From Priestia aryabhattai B8W22 (GTDB lineage: Bacteria > Bacillota > Bacilli > Bacillales > Bacillaceae_H), in contig NZ_JYOO01000021.1 of NCBI RefSeq assembly GCF_000956595.1, forward strand, positions 1 through 64,000: a stretch of 64,000 bases of DNA, in the 5' to 3' direction. A program made the position numbers and the translations under genes. Shown here one piece after another: positions 16,215-24,512 of the stretch. Position 1 is the first letter of the stretch. The number at the start of each line of letters is the position of its first letter. Under the pieces are notes generated by a model. That model searched no databases and was not told the DNA's origin. It worked only from the letters and a program-made list of their open reading frames with translations.

Positions 16215-16440
16215 GACGGTATCGTTTCTCTCTTTTTTTAATAATCATAAAAATTTGTTGGCCAATGACAATAAGAAAAAGTCCAGCTAACATGATATAT
16301 TCAGCATTACTCATGACCCAAAAAGGGTTTAGAAGGTGCAGGAATGAATCATAAAAACTAAAACCTAATAGAAAATCCATTAGCAAGAGGTTTAAAGTAG
16401 ATAATAAAAAGACAATAATTAGTGCTAGAAAAATCTTCAT
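16207..16440 (-). CDS. Two-helix membrane protein, candidate germinant receptor D subunit
   Basis: A 77-residue protein with two membrane helices (residues 4-26 and about 47-66) and a basic tail KKREKRYRPN. Many gerA-type operons are accompanied by a small two-helix D gene that modulates receptor function, sometimes on the opposite strand (gerKD beside gerK in B. subtilis). Size, topology and its position overlapping the end of the B gene all fit. The assignment rests on topology and context, not on a sequence motif. Site AAAGGAGAG. Confidence 0.6.
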   Translation of the reverse strand: MKIFLALIIVFLLSTLNLLLMDFLLGFSFYDSFLHLLNPFWVMSNAEYIMLAGLFLIVIGQQIFMIIKKREKRYRPN

Positions 16441-16971
16441 GTTCTTCTCTCCTTTAATTTTAAGTAAATATATTATTTGTCAAAAATAAGGTTTTTAATA
16501 ATAAACCTTATTGGTTGAAATTAAAGGAAAAGCGTAAGAGTATAAAATATCTTGTGTAAATGAATAAGTAAAAAAAGAAAGAATTTTTTTGGGGAAATTA
16601 AGTAACTTCAACCAGCCTAAAGAAAGTGAGTCTTCTCTGAATGAGTTTATAAAAGTTCTTGTTCAAGCTTTATTCCCTAACGAAGAGTAACTGCATCCTT
16701 CCTTGTTTCTGTATAGTCAGCGCTTTGCGACAAGATCTCATATTGATTTTAATTAAGCTCGCCCAGAACTAAAAATGACGTTTAAAGCAAACTAATGAAT
16801 AATTTCTATAAGAAAAAAATTCATTTTCATATAATTCATATAAAATTATTGATTACCTCTTAATTTTCGATCCTCAATTTTTACGTTAGAACCACAAATA
16901 AACCAGCAGAAAGATTCATAATATATACATCTTTAAAGGTATATATATTATGAATCTTTTAAGGTAAAAGA
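16441..16971. other. AT-rich intergenic region
   Basis: No convincing gene. A 33-codon frame from a TTG at 16589 to 16690 (ending VLVQALFPNEE) has only a weak ribosome site and may be a remnant. A strong hairpin lies at 16911-16958. Confidence 0.4.
16911..16958 (-). terminator. Long hairpin, probable minus-strand terminator
   Basis: AAGATTCATAATATATA pairs with its reverse complement ending at 16958, with a two-base offset. It lies downstream of the minus-strand genes at 16972 and 17253. Confidence 0.55.
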
Positions 16972-17097
16972 CTATTTTATTTGCAGCGATTTTAGTAAAG
17001 CAGCCTGTAATTCTATAAAAGAGAGCAGTATATATAGATAAACAAATTCAACTATACAAGTAATGTTTTTTATAACCCGATTCATAAATATTTTCAT
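16972..17097 (-). CDS. Possible 41-residue hydrophobic peptide
   Basis: A small frame starting MKIFMNRVIKNIT with one hydrophobic helix (FVYLYILLSFIELQAALL). The site GAAGGGGAT lies 5 bases before the ATG. No family is recognised. It lies downstream of the MerR gene. Confidence 0.35.
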   Translation of the reverse strand: MKIFMNRVIKNITCIVEFVYLYILLSFIELQAALLKSLQIK

Positions 17098-17252
17098 ATC
17101 ATTTATCCCCTTCATATATAATTCACCCTTCTGGAATTTGAAAAAAGTACAGCGAAGAAAGGATTTTAAGTTATTTTAAACAATGTAATAATAATCATTA
17201 ATCTTGATAAAATTATTCAATTAAGTTTGTGGAAAATGAGTTCTTAGTTGAC

Positions 17253-17534
17253 CTATAATCGTTTTGTTGCTTGTATTAATACCTTTTTTCTTCTTTTATA
17301 AAGATCATCTCGAATTTCTCGTGTAAGAACTCCATCTTCTATTTTTTCTGCAATATCCATTAATCTCTCAATATCAGAAAAAGAATACCTACGGGTACCA
17401 GAGAAGGTACGTTCAGGAAAGATAAGTTTTTGAGTTTCATAATAACGAATTTTTCTCTCAGACAATCCGGTCATTTCAGTAACAGTTTTCATAGTCATTA
17501 TTTTTTTCTCTCGATATAAATAATTATTCTTCAA
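17253..17534 (-). CDS. Short TnrA/GlnR-like MerR family regulator
   Basis: A 93-residue protein with a MerR winged helix-turn-helix ([20 protein letters not shown]) and the GlnR/TnrA specificity segment ([32 protein letters not shown]). TnrA and GlnR regulate nitrogen genes and contact feedback-inhibited glutamine synthetase through their C-terminal tails. TnrA has about 110 residues and GlnR about 135. This protein ends soon after the helical linker, so that tail is shortened or absent. Start TTG at 17534 after AAAGGAGAGG. It is a paralogue, not the glnRA-linked gene. Confidence 0.8.
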   Translation of the reverse strand: MKNNYLYREKKIMTMKTVTEMTGLSERKIRYYETQKLIFPERTFSGTRRYSFSDIERLMDIAEKIEDGVLTREIRDDLYKRRKKVLIQATKRL

Positions 17535-17807
17535 ATATATCCTCTCCTTTATCTATTTGATTGATTTTAAAATAATAAAGAATAAGTATGTATGTATGTT
17601 ATGAATAATAAATCTAATCTAATATCTAAATTTTCAAATAATTAAACCTACAATAACAACAAATTATACAAATAATCTACAACTTGGTTATAATTCCTAA
17701 CACGAATATTTAATTACCAGGAGTTTTATATATTTATTATTCTTAGTTTAACAATCCAAAGTTATATATGTTCACTAGAAGTGTATAGAAGATACATCCT
17801 AAAAACC

Positions 17808-17838
17808 AAAAGACTACTGCTCCTGAACAGTAGTCTTT
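17808..17838. terminator. Terminator hairpin
   Basis: AAAAGACTACTG pairs with CAGTAGTCTTTT, downstream of the DUF3231 gene ending at 17933. Confidence 0.7.
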
Positions 17839-17932
17839 TCTGTTTATACGTAACCTTATACGGAATGATGATTTACATCACTTTTAGTAGCATGGTCGGA
17901 GGATTAGACATTAATTTATTAAGAACGTTTTT

Positions 17933-18955
17933 CTAATCATCTAACCTTTTACGGTCATCTGCTTGAGGAGGCTGTTCCATCCACTGATTATCAATCATAT
18001 CTTTCCCAATACGGCTATAAATCCACAAGCTATCCAAGGCTGCCTTTTCACAGTGTGCTGAAATATCGGCTCTCATACTTGCAATAAGAGCTGCGTTATA
18101 ATAAGTGACTGCTACACCAAAAAAGAAACCCGTTTGAAGAAGCATAAGCCGATCTGAAAAAGGAGAAATATTGGAATTTGTAACCTCTGTTTCGCATGAT
18201 TTAGGCAGATGAAGATTGTCTTTGGTTAGTAGAGATGAAAACACATCAATGTGTTTGTTTTTTACTTGCAGGCTTTTTTCTAATAATGCTCGTACGTTTT
18301 GATTTTTTGAAACTTGTGAAAAGCCAAGGATCATCGCTTTGGCAATAAATGTTTTGTTTAAATTAAAATAAGCATGTCCACTTTCTATTGTATTTATCGG
18401 TCTCTGTTTACCGAACACATCCGTTACATAGTGGTAATGTTCAATCATTTCCACCTTATTAGGTGTTATATAGGTAGGCGGTTGCTGATAAAGTTTTTTT
18501 GAAATAAGAAGATCCTTAGATTTTTTATAAATCTCCATCGCATCAAGGTTGCACTGATAATAAAAATCTACAATGTCTGGGCGTATGGAAGTCGTAAAAG
18601 ATAGGCTCATTTCATTATGGCCATGTGTGCTCATCATATAAAGGGATTTAAGACACAAAACGTCCGTAAATAGAGGAGGAGCTTCTAAATTTACGTCTTT
18701 TTCTGTAAATCCGTTAGGAATAGGAAACTTCTCTTTTTTAAATAATGCTTTTAACGTATCTATATGATTAAGCGAATATTGAAGAGCTTCCTGAAAAAGA
18801 TTATGTATTTCTGAATCTTGGATTGTATGAAGCATATATTTATTTACACATACAGATAATGTTTCACGGATATAGTGTGTCCATAAATTTGCAATTTCAG
18901 GAGATGTCAATCGATTCTTTTTTTGCAATTTTCTGTTCCTCCGTATCAAAGCCAT
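17933..18955 (-). CDS. DUF3231 family protein, two-domain
   Basis: A 340-residue protein made of two DUF3231 units (about 18-165 and 175-330), each a predicted helical bundle with recurring motifs (LTSPEIANLWTHYIRETLSV; later HAYFNLNKTFIAKAMILGFS). The family is ferritin/DinB-like in appearance and common in spore-formers; its function is unknown. A one-domain relative is at 20908-21420 on the other strand. The ribosome site AAAGGAGGG lies somewhat far (about 14 bases) from this ATG. Confidence 0.8.
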   Translation of the reverse strand: MALIRRNRKLQKKNRLTSPEIANLWTHYIRETLSVCVNKYMLHTIQDSEIHNLFQEALQYSLNHIDTLKALFKKEKFPIPNGFTEKDVNLEAPPLFTDVLCLKSLYMMSTHGHNEMSLSFTTSIRPDIVDFYYQCNLDAMEIYKKSKDLLISKKLYQQPPTYITPNKVEMIEHYHYVTDVFGKQRPINTIESGHAYFNLNKTFIAKAMILGFSQVSKNQNVRALLEKSLQVKNKHIDVFSSLLTKDNLHLPKSCETEVTNSNISPFSDRLMLLQTGFFFGVAVTYYNAALIASMRADISAHCEKAALDSLWIYSRIGKDMIDNQWMEQPPQADDRKRLDD

Positions 18956-18980
18956 TTTCTCTTAGCTTACCCTCCTTTTA

Positions 18981-19019
18981 AGCTTTCATACTAGTTAGCT
19001 TTCATACTAGTTAGCTTTC
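18981..19019. repeat. 16-base tandem repeat
   Basis: AGCTTTCATACTAGTT occurs twice in a row, followed by seven bases of a third unit, in the leader of the DUF3231 gene. Confidence 0.85.
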
Positions 19020-19043
19020 CTCCTAATATTTCCGCTAAAAAAG

Positions 19044-19071
19044 AAAAAGCTACTCAAATGAGCAGCCTTTA
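19044..19071 (-). terminator. Terminator hairpin
   Basis: AAAGCTACTC and GAGCAGCCTTT pair imperfectly between A and T runs, upstream of 18955 and downstream of 19111. Confidence 0.55.
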
Positions 19072-19110
19072 AAAACACATACTTAAGGAAAGATATTGAA
19101 TAAATCAAGA

Positions 19111-19497
19111 TTAATTATTGTTTTGTTTATATTCTGCATCAAATGAGTTTTCACCGGCATGAACAGACAGCAAGGTATCAGCATAGCCAACCAGCCTGTT
19201 GACCAGCTCATCTGCAATTGCATAAACCAGAGGATGGATTTCTGCTCTAAATAGTGCTGGATTATCTAAAATGACTGTAGTGTTAATAAACACATCTCTA
19301 TTTCCATAAAGGTTATAATGAATCATTGCCTTTCCTGCAGCTCCACCTGTTCTTGGATCTTCATAACCTGGAAGAAACACGTACCATTCTTCTGCTGTAG
19401 CAGACCGGAAATTTTTCGTAAAGGTCATTCCCCTGATTACTTTTTCAATCTGCATTTTTTGTTCCAAATGAGCTGCATCTACAATTTTCTTCTTCAT
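19111..19497 (-). CDS. Hypothetical protein
   Basis: A 128-residue soluble protein that I do not recognise. It has a mixed alpha/beta composition, a Gly-rich DPRTGGAAGKAM segment and an acidic Asn-rich tail. Site AGGAGTGCG. It lies 27 bases downstream of the DUF1292-like gene on the same strand, so the two are probably cotranscribed. Confidence 0.65.
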   Translation of the reverse strand: MKKKIVDAAHLEQKMQIEKVIRGMTFTKNFRSATAEEWYVFLPGYEDPRTGGAAGKAMIHYNLYGNRDVFINTTVILDNPALFRAEIHPLVYAIADELVNRLVGYADTLLSVHAGENSFDAEYKQNNN

Positions 19498-19524
19498 AAC
19501 GCACTCCTCATCACATTAGCGAAA

Positions 19525-19779
19525 TTATTCGTCAGTAGGCGTAGCCTCTACAGCGATTTGATAAGCATCTAAAATGGAATCACGTTCCTCAGGATCGGTC
19601 AATCCAACAAGATATTGTTCACCCTTTTCATCTTCAATGCGCATCAACAGCACTTCCCCGTTCGATTGCAGCAAAGCATAAGTCTGATTTCTCATATCAA
19701 ATAAAGCTTCAACTGCATATTGTTTTTCAATACCTTTTTCATCTTCAATGGTTATAAGATCTCTTTCCCTACTCCTCAC
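19525..19779 (-). CDS. DUF1292 (YrzB-like) family protein
   Basis: An 84-residue acidic protein (ITIEDEKGIEKQYAVEALFDM, then YALLQSNGEVLLMRIEDEKG) with the short beta-rich pattern of DUF1292 proteins such as YrzB. Start GTG after GGAGGTGA. Function unknown; first gene of a probable pair with 19111-19497. Confidence 0.6.
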   Translation of the reverse strand: MRSRERDLITIEDEKGIEKQYAVEALFDMRNQTYALLQSNGEVLLMRIEDEKGEQYLVGLTDPEERDSILDAYQIAVEATPTDE

Positions 19780-19941
19780 TTCTCGTTCACCTCCACTAAA
19801 AATCTTCCCGGTTACTTTATCCGTTCTTCTCTGCTTCTATAATTGTATAAAATGAAATTCAATAGCCACGGCTAATATGGAGTTTGGTTATAGATATAAG
19901 TTATTTATTCGTCTATTGGAGAGTGAAACTTTAAGAAATGA

Positions 19942-20085
19942 TTAAAAAAATGTTTTTACGATATCGTGTTGTGAATGACATTCATGGCAATAACAATTAA
20001 TTTCTAAAGCATCTTCTGTGAGAGTATGTATAGTTTCTTTTCTGCACTTTTTACAGTATTCTTTTTTCTGACGTGTCTTTGACAA
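19942..20085 (-). CDS. Small zinc-ribbon-like protein
   Basis: A 47-residue protein with two Cys pairs (YCKKCRKET and CYCHECHSQH), consistent with one zinc ribbon. TTG at 20085 was chosen because AAGAGG lies just before it and the upstream part of the longer frame runs through a hairpin and lacks motif character. No family name is known to me. Confidence 0.5.
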   Translation of the reverse strand: MSKTRQKKEYCKKCRKETIHTLTEDALEINCYCHECHSQHDIVKTFF

Positions 20086-20157
20086 TATAACCTCTTCCTC
20101 TCTTGCATTTTTAATTTTATGTTTAGTATAAAAATAACTATTGATACGGTATTTAAA

Positions 20158-20185
20158 GAGGATTGCAATAGCGATTGCAATCCTC
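20158..20185. terminator. Perfect 12-base-stem hairpin
   Basis: GAGGATTGCAAT pairs with ATTGCAATCCTC around an AGCG loop, between the zinc-ribbon gene and the second SASP cassette. Confidence 0.6.
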
Positions 20186-20191
20186 TTCTCA

Positions 20192-20620
20192 CATGGCAAC
20201 TTTTAGATAACAAGGAAATGAAACATCTAATCCCACTTTTTACAGTGTCAGTTGTTTCTAAAAATTAGTATGTCACCCTGATAAGGAAATAAACACCCAC
20301 AATTTACCATGTATATACTTCTTGGCCCCTAGGAAACTTAAGAAAAACAAGGAGGTGACACAACATGGCAAACAACAAAAGCAGCAACAACAACGAATTA
20401 TTAGTATATGGTGCTGAACAAGCAATCGATCAAATGAAATATGAAATCGCTAGCGAATTTGGTGTAAACCTTGGTGCTGATACAACTGCACGTGCAAACG
20501 GATCAGTAGGTGGCGAAATCACAAAACGTCTTGTGCAATTAGCTGAGCAACAACTTGGCGGCGGACGTTTCTAAGACAACTTTATAATTGATGGCTGAAG
20601 GAAGAGTGGGTATCTACTCT
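20192..20620 (+). repeat. SASP cassette, copy 2
   Basis: Second copy of the unit at 3371-3815, in the same orientation about 16.8 kb away. Similarity extends from about 170 bases before the gene through the terminator. Confidence 0.85.
20365..20574 (+). CDS. Alpha/beta-type small acid-soluble spore protein, copy 2
   Basis: A 69-residue SASP, identical in protein sequence to that at 3553-3762, with about three synonymous base differences. It carries the same strong ribosome site, the GPR-cleavage region EIASEFGV and the C-terminal DNA-binding helix. Unlike copy 1 it is not followed by the 52-residue SASP-like gene. Near identity suggests recent duplication or gene conversion. Confidence 0.97.
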   Translation: MANNKSSNNNELLVYGAEQAIDQMKYEIASEFGVNLGADTTARANGSVGGEITKRLVQLAEQQLGGGRF

Positions 20621-20625
20621 TCCTT
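20592..20625 (+). terminator. Terminator of SASP copy 2
   Basis: GGAAGAGT... pairs with ACTCTTCC and is followed by TTTT. Confidence 0.75.
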
Positions 20626-20783
20626 TTATTATGAACATTTTCTATTTATCGTCATAAGCAGAAATCCAAAAAAGCATGACAAAACAAAAAACTGCCAAAG
20701 AAGGCAGCTCTTTGTATAACAAGGGTATTGTGACTGATGCCCTCATAGGCATCTTGAATAGTATACGTAAAATAGTGGATTGT

Positions 20784-20824
20784 ATTCTTCTAGATATAAA
20801 AAGGAATTTTATATCTAGAAGAAT
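20784..20824. repeat. 18-base perfect inverted repeat
   Basis: ATTCTTCTAGATATAAAA and its exact complement flank a five-base loop (AGGAA). It lies 84 bases before the DUF3231 gene start. No T run follows on either side, so it is not an ordinary terminator. It may be a leader structure or a transcription-factor site. Confidence 0.8.
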
Positions 20825-20907
20825 AATAAAACATGATATGGAGACGTTAAGTGTGTGCATAGTAAGAAAGGTGGCACATTATTATGAATATGTTAAGGAG
20901 GATAACA

Positions 20908-21420
20908 ATGGGCATTTTAAGTGGAAATCCTACAGATGAACCGATGCATTACGGTGAAGTGTTTGGAACATGGTCGTTTCTTTCTGCTTCAAAAGGATTA
21001 GTAGCTGGTTATCAAACGTTTCTAAATCATGTAGGAGACAAGGATCTACATAAGTTAGTACAAGAAACGATTGAACAATGTCAGCAGGAAATGAAAGGTG
21101 TAGAAAAGCTATTAAAAGAAAATGGAGTGGCTTTACCTCCAACTCCGCCTGAACGTCCAGAAGCTTGTTTAGATGATATTCCAGTAGGTGCACGTGTTCA
21201 AGACCCCGAAGTTGCTGCGGCTATTTCACTGGATATAGCTGCTGGTCTAGTTGCTTGCAGTCAACTGATTGGCCAATCTATTCGCGAAGATATTGCAGCA
21301 ATGTTTGGTCAAATTCACATGCAAAAAGTAGCTCTTGGTGGAAAGTTTTTGCGACTTAACAAAGAAAAAGGCTGGTTAGTTCCACCACCTCTTCACAAGT
21401 CCAAAAACACGGATTGTTAA
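20908..21420 (+). CDS. DUF3231 family protein, single domain
   Basis: A 170-residue protein with one DUF3231 unit (about 8-165), helical, with a Pro-rich linker (GVALPPTPPERPEA) and C-terminal QIHMQKVALGGKFLRLNKEKGW. It starts at MGILSG because the site AAGGAGG lies between the upstream in-frame ATG and this one. It is a relative of the two-domain gene at 17933. Function unknown; common in sporulating Bacillaceae. Confidence 0.8.
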   Translation: MGILSGNPTDEPMHYGEVFGTWSFLSASKGLVAGYQTFLNHVGDKDLHKLVQETIEQCQQEMKGVEKLLKENGVALPPTPPERPEACLDDIPVGARVQDPEVAAAISLDIAAGLVACSQLIGQSIREDIAAMFGQIHMQKVALGGKFLRLNKEKGWLVPPPLHKSKNTDC

Positions 21421-21794
21421 TCGTAAAATTCGTATAAAACGTGAAGATTTCACATTAAGTCAACCCCACAGCACGCTATAAGAAGGAACTGCTGATTCAT
21501 TCCAAATCAGTAATTCTTTCTCGAATAAAGAGCACTAATGAGAGCAAACTACTCAAGATGCAGTAGAGCATTATCAATATAATAACATCTATATTTCAAC
21601 GACTAGGAAAACTACTGCACAGAAGCAGTAGTTTTTTCCATTTTGATACTGTAGAGAATAGAAAAAGGTCGCGAACATAATCTACGTTTATAAGCAGTAC
21701 CAAATTAATTCTAGAATACATAATAATCTTTTAAGAGAAACTACTAACAATATACCAAAAGATACTTCCAGTATAGTTAAGGAGATAAAACCAA
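21421..21794. other. Intergenic region with terminator
   Basis: No gene seen. It holds a terminator (21606-21639) and a 20-base sequence at 21543-21562 (AGCAAACTACTCAAGATGCA) that recurs at 30644-30663. Confidence 0.6.
21606..21639 (+). terminator. Rho-independent terminator
   Basis: AAAACTACTGC pairs with GCAGTAGTTTT and is followed by T's. Confidence 0.8.
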
Positions 21795-22286
21795 TTGAAT
21801 AATAAATTTGAAAAGCGTTTTTTGAGGGTTCTCTTTATTTTAACTCTATCGGCTTTGCCTTTTTTATTAAGAAAGCCTCCTGTGAAAGACTCAATATTGA
21901 CTTTTCTTCTTAATGGGTACACCAATGGGATAGTTGACAGATTTGTTATTACTCATAAGCTCATTAAATATCCGGTACGCTATTTTCGAAAAGAGTTTAA
22001 AATACATGTTTTATTTGACTTTTTGCTATATCCAACTGTCTCTGTTATCATCAACCAACTAACAAAAAACGATAAACCCTTAGTTATCCTATATAAAATT
22101 ATTTTATTCATCTTTCCAATGTTTTTAATCGAACTCTGGGCAGAAAAAAAGACAAATTTAATTAGATGGAGAAGACCTTGGAAATGGTATCATACTTTAC
22201 TTAGTCTTACAGTCAAATCAGTATTAAACAGGTTAATGATCGGAGCTATAAGAGCATTAGATGAAAAAGCAGAAAAGAGTTCTTGA
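21795..22286 (+). CDS. Four-helix membrane protein, CBO0543-like
   Basis: A 163-residue membrane protein with helices near 9-25, 30-45, 75-90 and 95-115, and conserved-looking polar segments (FKIHVLFDFLLYPTVSV, ELWAEKKTNLI, WRRPWKWYHTLLSL). This layout resembles the CBO0543 family of spore-former membrane proteins; that identification is from memory. Start TTG after AAGGAGAT. It is the first gene of a three-gene operon (48 bases to the next). Confidence 0.6.
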   Translation: MNNKFEKRFLRVLFILTLSALPFLLRKPPVKDSILTFLLNGYTNGIVDRFVITHKLIKYPVRYFRKEFKIHVLFDFLLYPTVSVIINQLTKNDKPLVILYKIILFIFPMFLIELWAEKKTNLIRWRRPWKWYHTLLSLTVKSVLNRLMIGAIRALDEKAEKSS

Positions 22287-22334
22287 TTAATGAAATAAAA
22301 AGTATCTTTTTTCCGAATCCATAGGAGATCGTAA

Positions 22335-23123
22335 ATGAATAATTATAAAAATGACAATACTGCAAGACGCTATATTGCTCATGTCAGTATATTTGGAACC
22401 ACTCAAATCCATTTAAGAAACCCCTATATTATCGCTTGGTGGTCAGCAGCTTTTCCAGGGTTTGGGCACCTACTACTGTCTAAATACCTTCGCGGCTTTG
22501 TGTTATTTGTATGGGAAGTCGTCATAAATATTAAATCTCATGTAAATTTAGCTATGATTTATTCTTTTCAAGGAAATATTGATATGGCCAAAGACGTTCT
22601 TAATACAAGATGGCTACTTATTTATATTCCTGTTTATATTTTTGCTATATGGGATAGTTACCGAACAACTGTTGATTTAAATAAAATATACGTGTTAGCT
22701 GAACGAGAAAACCACCGGTTCAACACCTTTAGTATGGGAGCCATGGAAATAAATTATTTAGATAAACGGAATCCCATCCTGTCTGTTGTTTGGTCCTTGC
22801 TGATGCCAGGTCTAGGACAACTTTATATTCATCGCATCATTGGTGCTTTCTTTGTTATCATTTGGGCAGTTGTTTTCTTTTATTACTCTCACTTGCTTGA
22901 AGGTATTTCTCTTCTATTTTTAGGAGAAATAAAACAGGCTACTTCCGTTTTAAATAAAGAATGGCTGTTATTTTTCCCTTCCCTATATGGTTTTGCTACC
23001 TTCGACTCTTATATAAATACGGTTGAGAATAATAAACTTGCTGAAAGAGTGCAAAAAAATTTCTTCGAGAAAATATATCAACATCCAAGCTTTTGTATTT
23101 CGAAAGGAAAAAAGGTGGAGTGA
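22335..23123 (+). CDS. Membrane protein with two tandem TM2-like repeats
   Basis: A 262-residue membrane protein that duplicates one unit: residues about 25-125 (NPYIIAWWSAAFPGFGHLLL ... WDSYRTTVDLNK) and about 147-248 (NPILSVVWSLLMPGLGQLYI ... FDSYINTVENNK). Each unit has an N-P-x-x-x-x-W start, a P-G-x-G-x-L-x turn and a terminal D-S-Y-x-x-T-V motif. The family is not known to me. It lies between the CBO0543-like gene and the gene starting 4 bases after its stop, so the three are likely translated together. Confidence 0.65.
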   Translation: MNNYKNDNTARRYIAHVSIFGTTQIHLRNPYIIAWWSAAFPGFGHLLLSKYLRGFVLFVWEVVINIKSHVNLAMIYSFQGNIDMAKDVLNTRWLLIYIPVYIFAIWDSYRTTVDLNKIYVLAERENHRFNTFSMGAMEINYLDKRNPILSVVWSLLMPGLGQLYIHRIIGAFFVIIWAVVFFYYSHLLEGISLLFLGEIKQATSVLNKEWLLFFPSLYGFATFDSYINTVENNKLAERVQKNFFEKIYQHPSFCISKGKKVE

Positions 23124-23127
23124 AAAC

Positions 23128-23598
23128 ATGCAGGTCTTTTCTACATTTGAATACTCCAGTTACATAGAATTAGCTGTTTCAGAGCTAGAAAAAAAAGGGA
23201 TAAAGAAAGAAGATATATTTATTGTCCCCCTTAATAATCGAACGGAAGATCGACGGATTTTTGATAGCCTCCATCGAGCCGATGGAGTTTCTCTTATTGA
23301 TTTGGGAATGGCTCTAGCCACAGCCTTTTCAGTCATTGGTGCAAGCATTGGGTTTAAACTAAGCTGGGGGCCCATCTACTGGGGAATAATTAGTGCTTTT
23401 ATCGGATTTATCTTAGGACTAGGAATTAAACTATTTATGTTTAAAGTAATCAGGAAAAATCAACGGCTTTTACGCGGCAAACATTCGGAAGTCATACTCA
23501 TTGTTGATTGTCGTACGGTGGACGCCGGAGTGGTTGAACAAATTTTGTGGAAAAACCTTGCCTTAGGTGTTTCAAAAGTCAGATCTGATGGCTTATAA
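23128..23598 (+). CDS. Hypothetical membrane protein with a glycine-rich helical hairpin
   Basis: A 156-residue protein: an N-terminal ferredoxin-like half (QVFSTFEYSSYIELAVSELE ... IFIVPL), two hydrophobic segments (about 57-100), then a C-terminal half (SEVILIVDCRTVDAGVVEQI) resembling the first. The layout recalls general-stress YflT/DUF1269-type proteins, but I cannot assign a family. The ATG at 23128 has GGTGGAG just upstream. It is the third gene of the membrane operon. Confidence 0.6.
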   Translation: MQVFSTFEYSSYIELAVSELEKKGIKKEDIFIVPLNNRTEDRRIFDSLHRADGVSLIDLGMALATAFSVIGASIGFKLSWGPIYWGIISAFIGFILGLGIKLFMFKVIRKNQRLLRGKHSEVILIVDCRTVDAGVVEQILWKNLALGVSKVRSDGL

Positions 23599-23746
23599 AA
23601 ATAAGTCATCGTTGTACAATATAATGGCTATATGCAGGATGAATGAATTACTATTCAGGATTAAAGATAACTTCCTTAACACATTGAGGGAGTTTTTCTG
23701 TTTTTAAGCTGTATACTCTTTAGTTAGTATAATGTCTTTTATTAAA

Positions 23747-23780
23747 ACCAAAAAAGCTTTTAAAAAGAGCTTTTTTGGTT
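23747..23780. terminator. Bidirectional terminator
   Basis: AACCAAAAAAGCT pairs with AGCTTTTTTGGTT; it separates the membrane operon from the converging bstA gene. Confidence 0.85.
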
Positions 23781-23806
23781 CTAACATATGTTAATTAAAT
23801 GCCTTT

Positions 23807-24325
23807 CTACCAACCTCTTTGATTTCTTAAAGTCGTAATATGAGCAACGTGATGCTTTCCATGCCAAGCGTAAGTAGCTATTAATTGTTCAATCGTCACT
23901 TCCCCGTTTTCAGGATGGTGGATCATTTTCTTCAAATCTTTTTCATCAAGTGAGTTTAACAATTTATGAAGCCGCTTATGTAGAGCTGAAAAAAGTTGAA
24001 GAGAAACTTTTATAGGTAAATCATTATCAGGAAGATTCGACCAAGCCACTTCATCATATGCTTTAATAGTAGGTGCTTGCTCTGTTAACCCTAATTTAAA
24101 ACGGGTATAAGCATTCATATGGGAGTCAGCTAAATGATGGACAACTTGACTTAATGTCCAGCCGCCTTCTCGATAAGGCGTGGCTAATTGTTCTTTTGTC
24201 AGTCCTTCTACAGCATCAGCTAATTGCTTTGGGGCATCTCCAATGTCATGAATCCACCCTTGAATATCTTCTTTCTGAATATTTTCTTTTACAGTAAATT
24301 TCCCAATAGGATATTGATTGAACAT
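23807..24325 (-). CDS. bstA: Bacillithiol transferase/YfiT-like DinB-superfamily protein
   Basis: A 172-residue DinB/YfiT four-helix protein. The metal-binding His are visible in VVHHLADSHMN (about 63-73) and YAWHGKHHVAHI (about 152-163). It closely follows B. subtilis YfiT/BstA through YPIGKF, TPYREGGWTL and DSHMNAYTRFKL. BstA-type enzymes conjugate bacillithiol to electrophiles. Site AAAGGGATGAAG. Confidence 0.9.
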   Translation of the reverse strand: MFNQYPIGKFTVKENIQKEDIQGWIHDIGDAPKQLADAVEGLTKEQLATPYREGGWTLSQVVHHLADSHMNAYTRFKLGLTEQAPTIKAYDEVAWSNLPDNDLPIKVSLQLFSALHKRLHKLLNSLDEKDLKKMIHHPENGEVTIEQLIATYAWHGKHHVAHITTLRNQRGW

Positions 24326-24512
24326 ATTTCTTCATCCCTTTCTGTTTTTATCAGCATCTAGTATAATTTTTATTTAAATATTCAGAACTAAATCAGACGA
24401 ATAAAATACTGCAAATTAGGATTACAGCGTACACTTGTAATTAGCACATTGTATCTTTTTGCTACGTATTCATTAACTAATGATATATTTTTTATAACGG
24501 AGGGTGAATTGT

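Noticed and set aside
20676-20939. Plus-strand 87-residue ORF before the DUF3231 gene
   Set aside because: It runs through the 18-base hairpin, lacks a ribosome site and has no protein-like pattern.
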